A stretch of DNA of 64,000 nt from Brachyhypopomus gauderio (GCF_052324685.1 NC_135213.1:39147490-39211489), one strand, 5' to 3'; shown: positions 19,730 through 30,898, numbered from the stretch's first letter. Translations and numbers: made by a program. Notes: a model not told the origin generated them from the letters alone.

Positions 19730-20810
19730 CCTTTCTGTAACGTACTAATCAGGCAGACAAGGATCCAAGTGCGGATAATAGCCGTCTTTATTGAAACAAT
19801 GATCACAGAGCTATCAAACAGGTGAGGGTGCCATCTAGTTGCAGCTCCATTGAATCCCCTGTGGTTCTTTGGCCTAAAGAGAGAGAGGAGAAAAAGACAG
19901 GAGAAAATGATTATTATGAGTATTGATGTGATATAAATTTGAATTTGTTGCACATCCTTGGTTGTTTTTTATACGTGTAATGAGTGTATACGTATCCAGT
20001 AAGTGTTCTCTAATACTGTGTATTCACCCACTATGGGATATGTATATGGGTAGACAAAACTGAGTTGTCATGTGTGAGGAGTAAACTCACATCACTCTGC
20101 AGGCACATTTTGAGGCAGACCAGTTCATCAGAACCAAACAGGGCAAGACCAGGCTGAGAGCAGATGCTGTTTGCACCATTTTTGTGCATCGCCCCGCACT
20201 CAGAAAGAGGAAGCCCCCTGCACAATACGAAATGACAGAAAGAAGAAACGGTTAAAAGATGGTCAGCTTGGAAGCAAGAGCCAATCCACAAAGGTGAAAA
20301 ACAACTCCAGTAGCCGAGCTTCAAAATCCAACAACCCCCAAACAGCTCCAAATGTGCCATCAAGCCCATTAGACAGAAACATTTGGACTAATCATTACTC
20401 CTACAAGTAAATCTGCTTATTAAGAGGTGGATAATTCACTAAAATGCTTTAATTCACATTTTAACGCACATGTTAATTTGTTTCTGATGTCCTTATAATA
20501 CACAATCAGATTTTTTAAGCGTACTAACCTGTAAAAGTGTATCACAGATGGTCCACTGGTCCAGCTTGACTGCGCTGCTCGTATTTGCTGTAATCAAACG
20601 GGTCCGTTGGAGTGAACGGAGATGGCGCGACTCTCTCGCTATATGGTTCTGGTTCAGAGGGACTAGGCAGGGGACGAGGTCTAGGAGGAGAGCCGAGGTC
20701 GGTACACGGGGAAGGCAGTAACACGGAGAGACCGCTCGGTACGTGGCATGGCACCAATACTTCACAAGAAGAGTGAGAGGGAAGATTAAATAGTTGCGAT
20801 GGGGAGGCAC
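19730..20810. other. Candidate exons of uncertain strand next to coiled-coil gene A
   Basis: Three stretches look exonic and recur in B (37,901-38,950) and C (52,930-53,944). On the minus strand: an open frame ending in a donor (CTTTTACAG|GTTAGT) near 20,530; an exon 20,223-20,090 bounded by TTGTGCAG and GTGAGT; and a 3' piece 19,877-19,730 with AATAAA near 19,790. That could be the 3' part of the coiled-coil transcript. On the plus strand the same DNA has a Lys/Arg/Ser-rich frame (20,171-20,410; RKKKRLKDGQLGSKSQS) with an acceptor CTCTGCAG at 20,102. I do not recognise either product. Confidence 0.35.
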
Positions 20811-20871
20811 GATGAGCGGCAGGTGAACCGCATCTACACGGAGATCATGTGCGGTTCCTCACACTTTCACT

Positions 20872-21423
20872 TCAGTGCTTGAACCATTTTCGCCATATGC
20901 TCCTCCACCATCGTCCCAGAGTTCTCTTCTCAGAGCCCTCAGCTCTCTTTATCTTTTCATTCTCCTTCATCTTTTGTCTAAGTTCTTCTACTTCACTCAG
21001 TCGTGCCTTTTCATTTTCCTGGTAGAAGAAGATCTCGTGCCTAAGCTTGATCTTCTCCAGCTCCTCCCTCGCTGTGTACTCGGCCAACCTTCTCATCTCC
21101 TTTATACACGCCTCCTCCATTAGCTTCCTCTCCTCTTCGATGACCCTCTTTTCATCCTCCAGTTCCTTAAGTCTGTTCTTCATTTCTTCTCTCTCTCTTG
21201 CCCACTCCTTTTCCATCTTCTTGTACTCACTGACCATCTCTTTGTTTTGTATTTTCTCTGTGTCTACTCGATCTGTGGCTTTCTTAATCTTGGATATCAT
21301 ATTATCAATTCTCATGTTGAACATCTCCTCCTGTTCACTCAGCGTCTGTGTGTAATCCTTTGTTTGTTCCTCACTTCTTTTCAGAATTTCACTTTCCATC
21401 TCAGTCTGTATACTGCAGTCCAT
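20872..21423 (-). CDS. Coiled-coil protein, copy A (183 residues, internally deleted)
   Basis: Unrecognised family. The protein is almost entirely charged alpha-helical coiled coil (long Glu/Lys/Arg heptads, for example EMVSEYKKMEKEWAREREEM), opens MDCSIQTEMESEILKR and ends in a basic Trp-rich tail RWWRSIWRKWFKH. No signal peptide or membrane segment. Compared with copies B and C (212 residues) it lacks 29 residues just before the tail by an in-frame deletion, and it differs at about fifteen other positions. A TATATAAGG box lies about 130 bases upstream on the minus strand (21,558-21,550). Single-exon coding region; possibly longer 3' exons. Resemblance to the coiled-coil tails of fish GIMAP-like proteins is only general. 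Confidence 0.65.
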   Translation of the reverse strand: MDCSIQTEMESEILKRSEEQTKDYTQTLSEQEEMFNMRIDNMISKIKKATDRVDTEKIQNKEMVSEYKKMEKEWAREREEMKNRLKELEDEKRVIEEERKLMEEACIKEMRRLAEYTAREELEKIKLRHEIFFYQENEKARLSEVEELRQKMKENEKIKRAEGSEKRTLGRWWRSIWRKWFKH

Positions 21424-21549
21424 CTTCTTTCTTATAACTCTCTACTGTCCACTACTGTGTTAATTAGTTGTATGTTCAGCTGTGATGCTGTACAGTCTTT
21501 CCTTTTTCTCTACAAATATCACACTGGTGTCGACTGCCTTGACGTGCGG

Positions 21550-21558
21550 CCTTATATA
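21550..21558 (-). promoter_or_regulatory. TATA box of coiled-coil gene A
   Basis: TATATAAGG on the minus strand, about 130 bases before the ATG. It is conserved exactly at 39,822-39,830 and 54,816-54,824 before copies B and C. Confidence 0.55.
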
Positions 21559-22419
21559 CGTTCGGTTATGTTGTGTTATGTCGTTACTATAGAAACGAGA
21601 AGGGTAACGCTGCAGGCCGGAGCCCCGGTGGGCGTGGGTAAAGGGCGGAGCATGTGTCAATCATTTTCGACTGCAGCCAATCAGATACTAGACTTTTGTT
21701 GTCAATCAATTTTCATTAAGCCAATTATCAGCCAGAGTTAGCTGTCAATCATTTTTTACTGCAGCCAATCATCTTAACAGATCTGCCAAAAGAAGGCGGA
21801 TACTGCACGGAGAATCTCTTTAAACAGAAGTATATGCCGCTGTTACACAAAAGTGGCTGAATAAAAACTAGTGGTGGGCCGTTAACGGCATTAACGGCGG
21901 TCGTTAATTTGATACTCTTATCGGGCGATATAAAAATTATCGCCGTTAATCTATTCTTAAAGTTGGGTTGGGAACTGGGTCAAAATGGGTAAGCAAACTA
22001 CGATGACTTTCAACTTGATAGTTGAGCTCGGCTGTATTCCTAACCAAATTGCACAGTAGGGGCGAGAACGAGTTTTCAAACCTGTGAATTACAAATCGTA
22101 CGTGTGTTTACATGGATGCGGCCACAAAGTCGCCAGGTTTGCTTCATGGAAAATTCATTTTTAGGAACGTAAAGTGTTACCGGAGCGGAGCTCGGAGCGG
22201 TCGTTGTCTGCATGGTCCTAGCGCTAGATTCGTCGCTATTTAAATATTTATTTTTAACCGTTTAAAACTGCAGAGGACCAAAACCGGCTTTTGAAAAAAA
22301 TTACGTAATTACAAATTACGTCCGTGAGGTTAAATGTACTAAATGTTGGCTTACATTTCAAATATCATGTTTAGCTGAATAAACATGTTATCAACCCCTT
22401 TTAATGTACAGTATGTAGG

Positions 22420-23731
22420 TGTAACCCTGCCTACCAAGGCAGTCTCTGCCGGGACTAGTCGTTTTCAGTATCGTAGGGTTCGTATAGGAGGACTGCGGTA
22501 GCGAATACAAATCAGTATATTACGCCCTTTATACCCACAATAACACAATTCCACCAATAAAGTTGCAGGACGTATGTATTGTGTTACACAAGGTGAAGTG
22601 ATTAAAATACACTATAGCATGAGGACCAACAACCATCTACACAATACATAAAATGTCAACATTAACACTACTAACATTCACAAGTTCACAGAATTAGAAC
22701 AGTCATTACATTTCAGTCCTATGTTGAATTCAGCAGTAGAAAGGAAAAAAAACAAAAAAAAACAGTCCTTTTCCTGGGATTCTGAGATGAGAAAATTATG
22801 TGTGAAAAATTGAGTAAAAAAGGAAAAAAAATATGTATGTGTGTGCGTTTGGGGGAAAATAGGTCTGCGATCCGATGTTTAAACAGTGCAATTTCCCAGT
22901 CCTACCACTCCGTGACCAACAGCAGTCCACTGAAGGCGGAGGACAACGTGACGGTACGACGATGGAATCCTCAAAGACGACAATGAACGGCGCTACAATG
23001 GAGCATAAAAAAAAACCAGCCTGCACATACGTGCAGAGCGATAAGCCAGTTTCCAATCCCTCAACATTTATCAATCATCACAAATCAAGAATCTTGTACA
23101 TACTTCAATAACACATAACATGAAATTACAACAACTTTATACATTGAATACGTTTCCGCTCTCCCTTTCCCCCACATGCAATAGCCAACTCTTCTAGCAA
23201 AGTATGAATAACTCTCAGAATTCATTCACAACAGAAACGTATCCTGACTGGTTTCTTACTCATTTCTCAAACACTGAACAAGGTAACTAATTCTTCCGTA
23301 CATGAACGATTAGCCATTTAGCTCACAACTTACCAGGATATCTTCAAATAACAATTCTTTAACAATTCTTCAGTGTTTGAGAAAAAAAAAACGAAATCAT
23401 AACTTCTTAAAAATCAACTCCATTCCTTTCGTTAACAATATTAAATGTTTAACCTAACTAACTCGACGTACAGATGTTTTCCCTATCTCCGTGTGTGGCA
23501 CGGTGAAAAAAAACCGTTTGGAAAAAAAAACCGTTTGGAACAAAACCGTTTGAAAAAAAACAACGGATCACTCCTCATATGGGGAGAGGGGCCCAAGGAG
23601 CGTCTGCTAATATTCTATCCTTAATGTAATATTAAGGCAAAATCGCCTGTAAATAACGAATGAGAAAAGGAAAAAAATAATAATAATAAAATCAGTGTAT
23701 GAGTGAGACACAATAATTCACCAGGGTTACA
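22420..23731 (-). repeat. 3' LTR of gypsy element 1 (1,312 bp)
   Basis: Longer than the 5' LTR by 429 bases because it keeps two segments (about 22,845-23,040 and 23,170-23,395) missing from the other. It contains three near-copies of AAACCGTTTGG at about 23,510-23,555. Confidence 0.92.
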
Positions 23732-23741
23732 CTCTCCCCCT

Positions 23742-26700
23742 CTAGACTGCATGAGTCCCTTCATGCAAGTATGGGTTGACAGGGACTTGCAGTGAATCAA
23801 GAAGCGCAGTCTCAAAATTTTTAAAGAATGAGCTAATGGCTAGAATCAGGGGTGTCCCTAACTCATCATAAGTAAGTTTATGAGGCTGGCGCTTTGGCCT
23901 GCTTGAGCGTCTGACCTCAGGCAACCCCTGCATGATTTCACCTTCAGAGTTTACAGGCTCTGGATTTAGGGAACATGCAAGTTCTGGCTCATGGATGTCT
24001 ATCACAACATAGTCTGGCCTCGAAGCTCTCTTTGACGAGCTAAAAACATCTACCTCGGTAGGGCTTGCTTGGGGCTCAGGCTGAACTTCACCGCCCGATG
24101 ACTCAAGTTGGACTTCACTACCTGATAGCTCAGGGACCGGTTCAGGTGTCAGCGGAGCCGCCGTGGGTACTCCAAGATATGATCTGGCAGTTGGCTCTCG
24201 CACAGGGCCATCCTCCAACACAAAAGGTCCCCTAGTGATAAAGTTTGGCACTTGGTTAACTGGATACAGCTCATCCATACTATCTGATGACTCACTCCTT
24301 ACATCATCGGAACATCCTGGCTGGTTTTTAACAGGTTGGGCTCTAGACCTCAGCCTCCTTGTGACCTTTTCCTGAGAACTCGTCTCCTCGGTGTCCGGCA
24401 CAGGTAAGAACCCACATGGCAGAAGAAGGTCTCTATGTAGAGTCCTATGGGCCCCGCCCCCCGTTTCAGGCTTAACTACATACACGGGACCCTCACCAAT
24501 TTCTCTAATCACTATATGGATCTTACGTTCCCACCTGTCTGCCAATTTGTGCTTTCCCCTTATGTTCACGTTCCGGACAAGGACCCGGTCCCCTACCAGG
24601 AGCCTTGCCGCCCTGACCTTCTTGTCAAACTGGACCTTATTTTTCATCCTCATCTTTTGGGCACTCTCAGTGGCTAGAGAGTAGCTCTCCTGGAGGCGCT
24701 GTTGAAGGCTCTTGACGTATTCTGAATGTGTCTGAGGATCCCCGGTGTCAGGGCCGACCCCCAGAATGAAGTCCACGGGAAGCCTTGCCTGTCTCCCAAA
24801 CATTAGCTCGTATGGCGAGTAACCAGTCGTATCGTTCCTCGTGCAGTTATATGCATGAACCAACGGTTTAACAAAGTCCCGCCAATGATGCTTCTCCTTA
24901 TCCTCCAAGGTCCCTAACATCCCCAGTAGAGTCCGGTTAAACCGCTCCACCGGGTTCCCCCGGGGGTGGTAAGGGGTTGTTCGGACCTTAGTCATCCCCA
25001 TGACTGAGCAAAGCTCTTTAATGGTCTTGGACTCAAAGTCCCGACCCTGGTCGCTCAGCAGACGACTAGGGAACCCATAATGCACAATAAAGTTCTCCCA
25101 CAGGGCCTTAGCTACCGTCCTTGCCTTTTGATCCCTTGTGGGTATTGCTACTGCAAATTTCGTGAAATGATCTGTGATGACTAGTATATTTCGTGTATCA
25201 CGACTGTCTGGTTCCAAGGACAAATAATCCATGCAGATGAGTTCCAGAGGGTACGTTGTCGTGATACTCTCCATTGGCGCTGCTCTCTGCGGGAGGGCTT
25301 TCCTCCTAAAGCAACGCTCGCACTTCAAGCACTTCGACTCGACATCCTTGGCCATGCCAGGCCAAAAGAATCGGCCCCGGGCATGGTGTAGGGCACGCTC
25401 AGCACCTAGGTGTCCGACTTCATCATGTACGCCATATAAAGCTCTTTGACGGAACTCCTTCGGCAGTACCAGCTGATATGCAGGTCTGCCATGGCTTAGC
25501 CACCTGCGATACAGCACCCCATCTCTAAACTCCAGTCTACGCCACTGCCTTACCAGGAGTTTCACTTCCTCCGGTTCGGATCTGACATCTGCGCTACTGG
25601 GCTTAGCTGCCTTCGCCAGAAAACCGACAACGCGGCCAATGTGTGGGTCCTCAGTTTGGGCTCTGCGCCAGTCGGCGGGTGTCATTGATGGCAAGACATC
25701 CAGGCCAAAGGAATCAGGTATTGAGGATGCATCAGCAGCAAGTGACTCTGCCATGATTGCGCTTGAGTAGCACCCACCCACGCCGACCACAATATGGCGC
25801 TGACATATGGCTGAGAATACTTCACAGGAAATTGAAGTACCGGCCACATCAGCAATCCGTCTCTTAAGGCTCTCAATTCGCTCTTCCTCGTCGATAAAGG
25901 CGCAGTCTTCTTGTGGTGGGTCCTGAGGCCGCCGAGATAGCCCGTCGGCGTCTCCATTCGCGTGGCCAGCTCTGTACCTGATGTTAAAACGGTAAGTGGA
26001 AAGGGCGGCCAACCACCTGTGGCCAGCAGCATCCAACTTCGCCGTCGTCAAAACGTAGGTGAGGGGGTTATTATCCGTCAGAACCGTGAACTCACCTTCA
26101 TAAAGGTAGTCGTGGAACTTCTCACAGACAGCCCACTTGAGGGCTAAGAATTCTAGCTTATGCGTGGGGTAGTTCTGCTCGCTCTTCGAGAGCCCCCTAC
26201 TGGCATAAGCCACAACTCTGACTTTCCCCTCTTGCTCTTGATAGAGCGCAGCACCCAAACCCTGCCTGCAAGCATCAGTGTGAAGAATGTAGGGTAGCTG
26301 CGGATTGGCAAAAGCCAGGGTGGGTGCTGATGTTAACCTATCAATTAGTGTCTGGAAGGCGACATCACACTCCGAAGTCCACTCATCTCCAAACGGGACT
26401 TGTAGGTTAGGATGACCCTCCATGCGAGGCCGCTTATACACTTTCCCTCTCTTCTTTGCTGGGTGATAGCCCGCTGTCAGCTGGTTTAGTGGTTTGGCTA
26501 TCTTTGAGTATCCTTGTACAAAACGCCGGTAGTATCCTGCGAAACCTAAAAAACATTTCAACTCCTTCCTGTTAGAAGGACGTGGCCAAGTCTTGAGAGC
26601 TGAAACCTTCTCAGGATCTGTGTGAACCCCCTGAGCGTCTACTACATGACCTAAGTATTTTACAGACGTTCTGAAGAACTGGCATTTCTCGGGAGATAAC

Positions 26701-27068
26701 TTCAAACCGTAGTCCCTCAGGCGTGTGAGTACTTTCATTAGTCGAGCCTCATGCTCCTCCAATGTCTCTGAGAAGACTATCACATCGTCCAGGAAAACGA
26801 GTACTTCATTCAAATGCAAATCACCAACGCACTTCTCCATAAGGCGTTGAAATGTACTTGGCGCGTTGGTCACACCCTGGGGCATCCGATTAAACTCAAA
26901 GAAGCCTAACGGACACACGAATGCCGTCTTGTGCTTGTCCTCTTCCGCCATCTCAACTTGGTAATATCCAGACTTGAGGTCCATCACTGAAAACCACTTA
27001 GCGCCACTAAGGGCAGTGAAGGCCTCTTCAATGTTCGGGAGAGCATACGCATCTTTAATAGTACGGGT
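23742..27068 (-). CDS. Gypsy 1 pol, C-terminal part: reverse transcriptase, RNase H, integrase
   Basis: Continuous open frame of about 1,100 retroelement-derived residues (the open frame extends to 27,149, but its first 26 or so residues come from the inserted hAT). Reverse transcriptase has QGVTNAPSTFQRLM and the catalytic FLDD near residue 120. RNase H has LHTDACRQGLGAAL and LTDNNPLTYV. Integrase has a zinc-binding GHLGAERALHHARGRFFWPG ... CLKCERC, then MDYLSLEPD, LSDQGRDFESK and GNPVERFNRT for the D,D,E triad. A Pro/Glu/Ser-rich tail of about 200 residues follows. It is interrupted upstream by the hAT element, so no full polyprotein can be made from this copy. Confidence 0.9.
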   Translation of the reverse strand, partial: TRTIKDAYALPNIEEAFTALSGAKWFSVMDLKSGYYQVEMAEEDKHKTAFVCPLGFFEFNRMPQGVTNAPSTFQRLMEKCVGDLHLNEVLVFLDDVIVFSETLEEHEARLMKVLTRLRDYGLKLSPEKCQFFRTSVKYLGHVVDAQGVHTDPEKVSALKTWPRPSNRKELKCFLGFAGYYRRFVQGYSKIAKPLNQLTAGYHPAKKRGKVYKRPRMEGHPNLQVPFGDEWTSECDVAFQTLIDRLTSAPTLAFANPQLPYILHTDACRQGLGAALYQEQEGKVRVVAYASRGLSKSEQNYPTHKLEFLALKWAVCEKFHDYLYEGEFTVLTDNNPLTYVLTTAKLDAAGHRWLAALSTYRFNIRYRAGHANGDADGLSRRPQDPPQEDCAFIDEEERIESLKRRIADVAGTSISCEVFSAICQRHIVVGVGGCYSSAIMAESLAADASSIPDSFGLDVLPSMTPADWRRAQTEDPHIGRVVGFLAKAAKPSSADVRSEPEEVKLLVRQWRRLEFRDGVLYRRWLSHGRPAYQLVLPKEFRQRALYGVHDEVGHLGAERALHHARGRFFWPGMAKDVESKCLKCERCFRRKALPQRAAPMESITTTYPLELICMDYLSLEPDSRDTRNILVITDHFTKFAVAIPTRDQKARTVAKALWENFIVHYGFPSRLLSDQGRDFESKTIKELCSVMGMTKVRTTPYHPRGNPVERFNRTLLGMLGTLEDKEKHHWRDFVKPLVHAYNCTRNDTTGYSPYELMFGRQARLPVDFILGVGPDTGDPQTHSEYVKSLQQRLQESYSLATESAQKMRMKNKVQFDKKVRAARLLVGDRVLVRNVNIRGKHKLADRWERKIHIVIREIGEGPVYVVKPETGGGAHRTLHRDLLLPCGFLPVPDTEETSSQEKVTRRLRSRAQPVKNQPGCSDDVRSESSDSMDELYPVNQVPNFITRGPFVLEDGPVREPTARSYLGVPTAAPLTPEPVPELSGSEVQLESSGGEVQPEPQASPTEVDVFSSSKRASRPDYVVIDIHEPELACSLNPEPVNSEGEIMQGLPEVRRSSRPKRQPHKLTYDELGTPLILAISSFFKNFETALLDSLQVPVNPYLHEGTHAV

Positions 27069-27978
27069 CAGCCCCGTCGACAGGGGGGGACAACAGGGTC
27101 TGTTGTCCCGGGCCCTAGGGCCAGGGGGGCCCATCAAAGAGCCCAGCAATTTATTTTTTTATTTAAAGTCTATAATTTTTAAATAATCTTGAAATCTTTC
27201 ATTAATATAAAATTATGTACTCATAATAAGCTCAATGGCTCAAATATATATGTTTTTTACCTATCTGCATATTTTCCATTAAGTGCATACACCCCCGCCT
27301 CCCACTGGAAAATGGTTTGATCCAGCACCGACTGTAGCCGGCCGGTATCCGCCCAACAGCGGGAAATACAGTGGTGGATAGTTAAAGTAAATACAGAAAT
27401 CTGGAGCGCAGAAAAGAAAGGAAAAACATTTACCTGACGAATTTTAAAGTTGCATTGTGTTCCAGGTTTGAAAAGTGCTGGAATTTAGGGTAAAGTAATT
27501 GAAAATGCTTGAAATTGTAACTACTTCGTTTCACAACAATATCTGTCTGACTGAACAGTTCTCGTGAAGACGTTAAGATTGGGCGTTTTGAAAATAAACA
27601 ACCATTAAATAATGTGATAAAAAGCGAATTATTTCGAATCATTTCGAGTATATGTATAAATATTTAACTTAATTAAGTTTAACGTGCTGGAAAATATTGA
27701 AATGGACCTTTAAAGTGACGTACAAATGTTTTAATTCCACCTTATAAAGGTGTATGAACCCTGCAAACATGACTTTGTTCATTGCGCTGAAGCGCGGCGC
27801 GCGCGAAGTTACAAAATTCGAGAGGCGCACGACCTCGCGAATCAACAGCGCGCGAGGCCCTCGCGCACGGGCGGAGCCACAGCGATTACGTCAATTTCGC
27901 GTGGGGGGGGGGGGGGGGGGGGGTGCGGCACATGAATCTTTCTTGTCCCGGGCCCCAGCAAGACTGTCAACGGGCCTG
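27069..27978. mobile_element. 910-bp non-autonomous hAT-type element inside gypsy pol
   Basis: Perfect 8-base target duplication GTACGGGT (27,061-27,068 and 27,979-27,986). Imperfect terminal inverted repeats of about 15 bases: CAGCCCCGTCGACAG at left, and the right end complementary to CAGGCCCGTTGACAG. The interior is AT-rich except for a CpG-rich block at 27,780-27,890 and an 18-19 G run at 27,904-27,922. No transposase. Confidence 0.88.
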
Positions 27979-29255
27979 GTACGGGTGTTTAACCTCCGGT
28001 AGTCAACACATAGGCGGATTGTCCCATTCTTTTTCCGCACAATAACAATTGGGGATGCAAAAGGGCTCTCTGATTCTCTGATGATCCCCGCATCAAGTAA
28101 TTCTCTGAGATGTTGCTTTACAGCCTCTCTGTCACATGGGTGGATGGGTCTTGGTCTTTCTTTAAATGGAGCATCATCCTGCAGTCTGATGCGATGTTTG
28201 ACTGCGGTGGTATGTCCATAAGTCAGATCATCTATAGCAAATACTTCAGAAATGCTGCACAGTTTCTGTGTGATATGTCTTTTCCACTGCTCAGTGATAG
28301 GCGAATTCTCAAGATCAAATCTGAGCTTACCAGATGATGACTCAGGCATAAGCGCACGTCTGTCAGGACTGAGTGGGGTGATACACTGAGCTACGGATAT
28401 CTGTGCTAGAACAGTCCGTTGGTGAAGTGTGACATCACGATCACTCACATTATGCAGGACAATTGGGACTTTACAGCTGGCCTCACACGGGACATTCACT
28501 AAAGCGGACTCAAGAAGGACTCCACCTGGCAATGGACTGTTTTCATGCGGCTCAAGCACAAAGTCAGTGTGGTGAGCAGTCTTCCCTATCCTAACCGTGC
28601 CAGAGGTGCATAGCCTCTGCCGGGCCGGTATGGTAAGAGTCTTAGGCCCTTTCAATTTAACAGTGTGTGCGCGGTTCATGGTGTTATGAACTTGAGCAAT
28701 ATGCTGGAAAAGTTGTGCATAACCGTCATTGGAGTATACACGGAAAAGCGATTTGAGGCCATTTCGCCCAATGCCATGTTGGTAAAGGCGGTCAAGAACA
28801 TTGGTGCCAATCAATAGGGGAATTTTGCTATTCAAATGATGCTCTGGGACCACCAGCACTAGAGCCATTAAATCGTCTTTCTTCCCAGTTATAGGTTGAG
28901 GAAAAGAAATGCTTACTTCAATATAGCCAAGATAGGGAATATTCTGTCCGCCTGCGCCCTCGACTTCAAGAAGAGCATGGATGGGTTGAACAGCCAGAAA
29001 GGGCAGAAAGTTCTTGCGAAAAGACTCAGAAATGGTTGTAACCTGGGAACCGGTGTCCAGTATGGATTCACATGGCACCCCTTCAATGAGGACTGATGCT
29101 GCACATCGAGGGCCTATAAGCCCTGGGGGTACGGATGACATGATGTGATAGCTTGCTCCAGCATCTTTCTGTGCATTGACTTCACAGTCTACTGTGATGG
29201 GACTCACTGTACTCGAGCTCCCAGCCCCTGGGCGTCCCCTAACAGGAGCTGTCAA
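27979..29255 (-). CDS. Gypsy 1 pol, N-terminal part: protease and start of reverse transcriptase
   Basis: Open frame overlapping the end of gag by two bases in the -1 frame, so expression by frameshifting from gag is likely; the first codon of the open frame is TTG, not ATG. Retropepsin active site ILDTGSQVTT at about residues 65-74. Reverse transcriptase begins with FASPIVIVRKKNGTIRLCVD, then the frame runs into the hAT element and ends within it at 27,891. Confidence 0.88.
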
Positions 29256-30898
29256 CAGTTTAAAGGGGAGTAAGGGGGGTTCTGCTGTGATCTGAAATGG
29301 TATTGCCTCTCCCTCAGTTCGGTTCTTTTTTTCTGAACTAGGTCTGGGTTCGCTTCATGCGAACACCTAGCAGCGATGTGCCCATCTTCACCACACCTAA
29401 AGCAAAACCATGCCCTTGGCATCCCAGTGGGCACTGTAGTCCTCTGGTGTGTGGTGCTAGCTACAAGACATCTACTGCGTTCAAAGTTATCAACTTCTCT
29501 GGGGTCTCTTGCATGTTGTGACAGTCTCTCCACTTGTTTTGTTAATGCTTCAATTTTCTTCTCTAACCCATTTGTGTCGTCTCTGCCCTCCACTTGTTGG
29601 TTGATCGTAACTGCTTTCTTTCCCTGCTTGGCACTCTCACCTTGTTGGTGCTGAGGCATCTGAACAGAGTCAGTATCATAAGCAGGCATGCCAAATATGG
29701 AGTGGGCATGTATAGCAGCTCTAGTGGTCCCTAAGTGTTTCTTCATGCGATCATACTTGGCAGACCTACGGTCTTCCTCAGTCCTCAGCATGAGGAGCAG
29801 GTCAGAGAAAGCTGGTGGCTCTTCTTTCCTGAGCTCCAGCTGCAGGCTCATAATGAGGTTCTGGTCCCAACAGCCCCTACAGAACTGACGAAGCAATTGT
29901 TTGTCTGCATCTCTAAGGGAGGCTCCCCCTCTAGATATGGCCTTGATGAGTAGGGTGTGCAGCCTGTTGAGATAAACAGAGGGCTTCTCCCCATTGTTCT
30001 GACTGCAGCTCAAAAAGGTGGCATACAACTCCTCCCCATCTTCGACAACACCAAAAGCGGAGTCAAGTTGAGTCACGTACTTACTTGGTAGTGAATCTAT
30101 GCCAAGTGGCTTCACTATGTCAGTAGCAGGAGCCGATAGACTCTCAAGGATCTTCCTCACCTTCTGACTGTTGGTCAGGGAAGAATCACTAATCAAGAGG
30201 TCAACTTGGATGCGCCAGGCTTCATAATCAACTTCCCCATTGGGCCGTGGTGTACGCCCCGAAAAGGTTCGAAGCCTGGGGTGAGGGAGAGAGTGTGATA
30301 GAATAGACTCACTGCGAATGACATGTTCAACAACCATCTTCTGGATGTGTGGGGGGTTCACAACATCTCCATCTATGTGGCCGGAACTATTTGGAGTGCA
30401 AGGGGAGAATGTGCTGTGAGAGTGCAGACTTGGCGCGGCCTGGGCTGTCGCATTTGGGTCATAGGGTGTGGCAGATGAACTGCAATCAGTGTCGTTAATG
30501 ACTCGTAGCCCATCTTGGAGGGCTTTCACAAAGCCTGTCGTGTTACTTCCCACAACAGCCTTGAGTTCGTCCAAGTATTGTCGGGCTAATCGTTTCCCTA
30601 CTTCCTCCTCATACATGCTCCTTATCGTCCTGACGTGCCATGTCACGCCGGGGTCGCATGGACATGCTATTTCCCCTAAGACAATAGGGTCAGCCTTGGT
30701 GATGGACTTGTGTGATGAGTACTCAATAAGGACTCTACCCTTCGGCTCATGTCCTACATCTGGAATCCTAACAATCTGAGAGACGTTCCCATTTACAGAG
30801 AACACCCGGTCTATTTCCTCATCAGTGTAAATGTCTTCGACACCCGCAACGAGGAGGGTGTTTTGCCCATTTACTCTATAGCGGTCGCACAGGTCCAT
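29252..30898 (-). CDS. Gypsy 1 gag, PNMA-like with N-terminal RRM-like domain and zinc knuckle
   Basis: 548 residues. The N-terminus (DLCDRYRVNGQNTLLVAGVE ... GRVLIEYSS) resembles the RRM-like N-terminus of PNMA-family proteins. A capsid-like region follows (YEAWRIQVDLLISD ... SVYLNRLHTLL), then a coiled stretch (LEKKIEALTKQVERLSQ) and one CCHC knuckle CFRCGEDGHIAARC at about residues 499-512. Open throughout. PNMA genes are known domesticated Ty3/gypsy gag genes, but this copy has LTRs and pol, so it is the element itself. Confidence 0.9.
   Translation of the reverse strand: MDLCDRYRVNGQNTLLVAGVEDIYTDEEIDRVFSVNGNVSQIVRIPDVGHEPKGRVLIEYSSHKSITKADPIVLGEIACPCDPGVTWHVRTIRSMYEEEVGKRLARQYLDELKAVVGSNTTGFVKALQDGLRVINDTDCSSSATPYDPNATAQAAPSLHSHSTFSPCTPNSSGHIDGDVVNPPHIQKMVVEHVIRSESILSHSLPHPRLRTFSGRTPRPNGEVDYEAWRIQVDLLISDSSLTNSQKVRKILESLSAPATDIVKPLGIDSLPSKYVTQLDSAFGVVEDGEELYATFLSCSQNNGEKPSVYLNRLHTLLIKAISRGGASLRDADKQLLRQFCRGCWDQNLIMSLQLELRKEEPPAFSDLLLMLRTEEDRRSAKYDRMKKHLGTTRAAIHAHSIFGMPAYDTDSVQMPQHQQGESAKQGKKAVTINQQVEGRDDTNGLEKKIEALTKQVERLSQHARDPREVDNFERSRCLVASTTHQRTTVPTGMPRAWFCFRCGEDGHIAARCSHEANPDLVQKKRTELRERQYHFRSQQNPPYSPLNC

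Larger units (their letters stand above)
17310..21597. repeat. Segmental duplication unit A
   Basis: Matches unit C (50,537-54,865) nearly throughout and unit B in two parts (17,525-17,791 with 34,249-34,517; 19,327-21,597 with 37,541-39,868). It contains the PAXX last exon and 3' flank, a TA-rich microsatellite (18,440-18,480), a hAT-like fragment (AGGGGTGCCCACACC near 18,898), the paired TCTCGCGAGA block (about 19,098-19,320) and an L2-like 3' tail (about 19,325-19,540, minus). The minus-strand coiled-coil gene closes the unit. Homology to B and C stops abruptly after CTATAGAAACG. Confidence 0.9.

Noticed and set aside
21047..21355. Plus-strand Ser/Leu/Phe-rich frames over the coiled-coil genes (also at 39,319 and 54,313)
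   Set aside because: Reverse-strand shadows of Glu/Lys-rich coiled-coil codons.
23742..30898. Treating the PNMA-like gag as a domesticated host gene
   Set aside because: It lies between LTRs with matching target duplications and an adjoining pol, so it is a retrotransposon gene.
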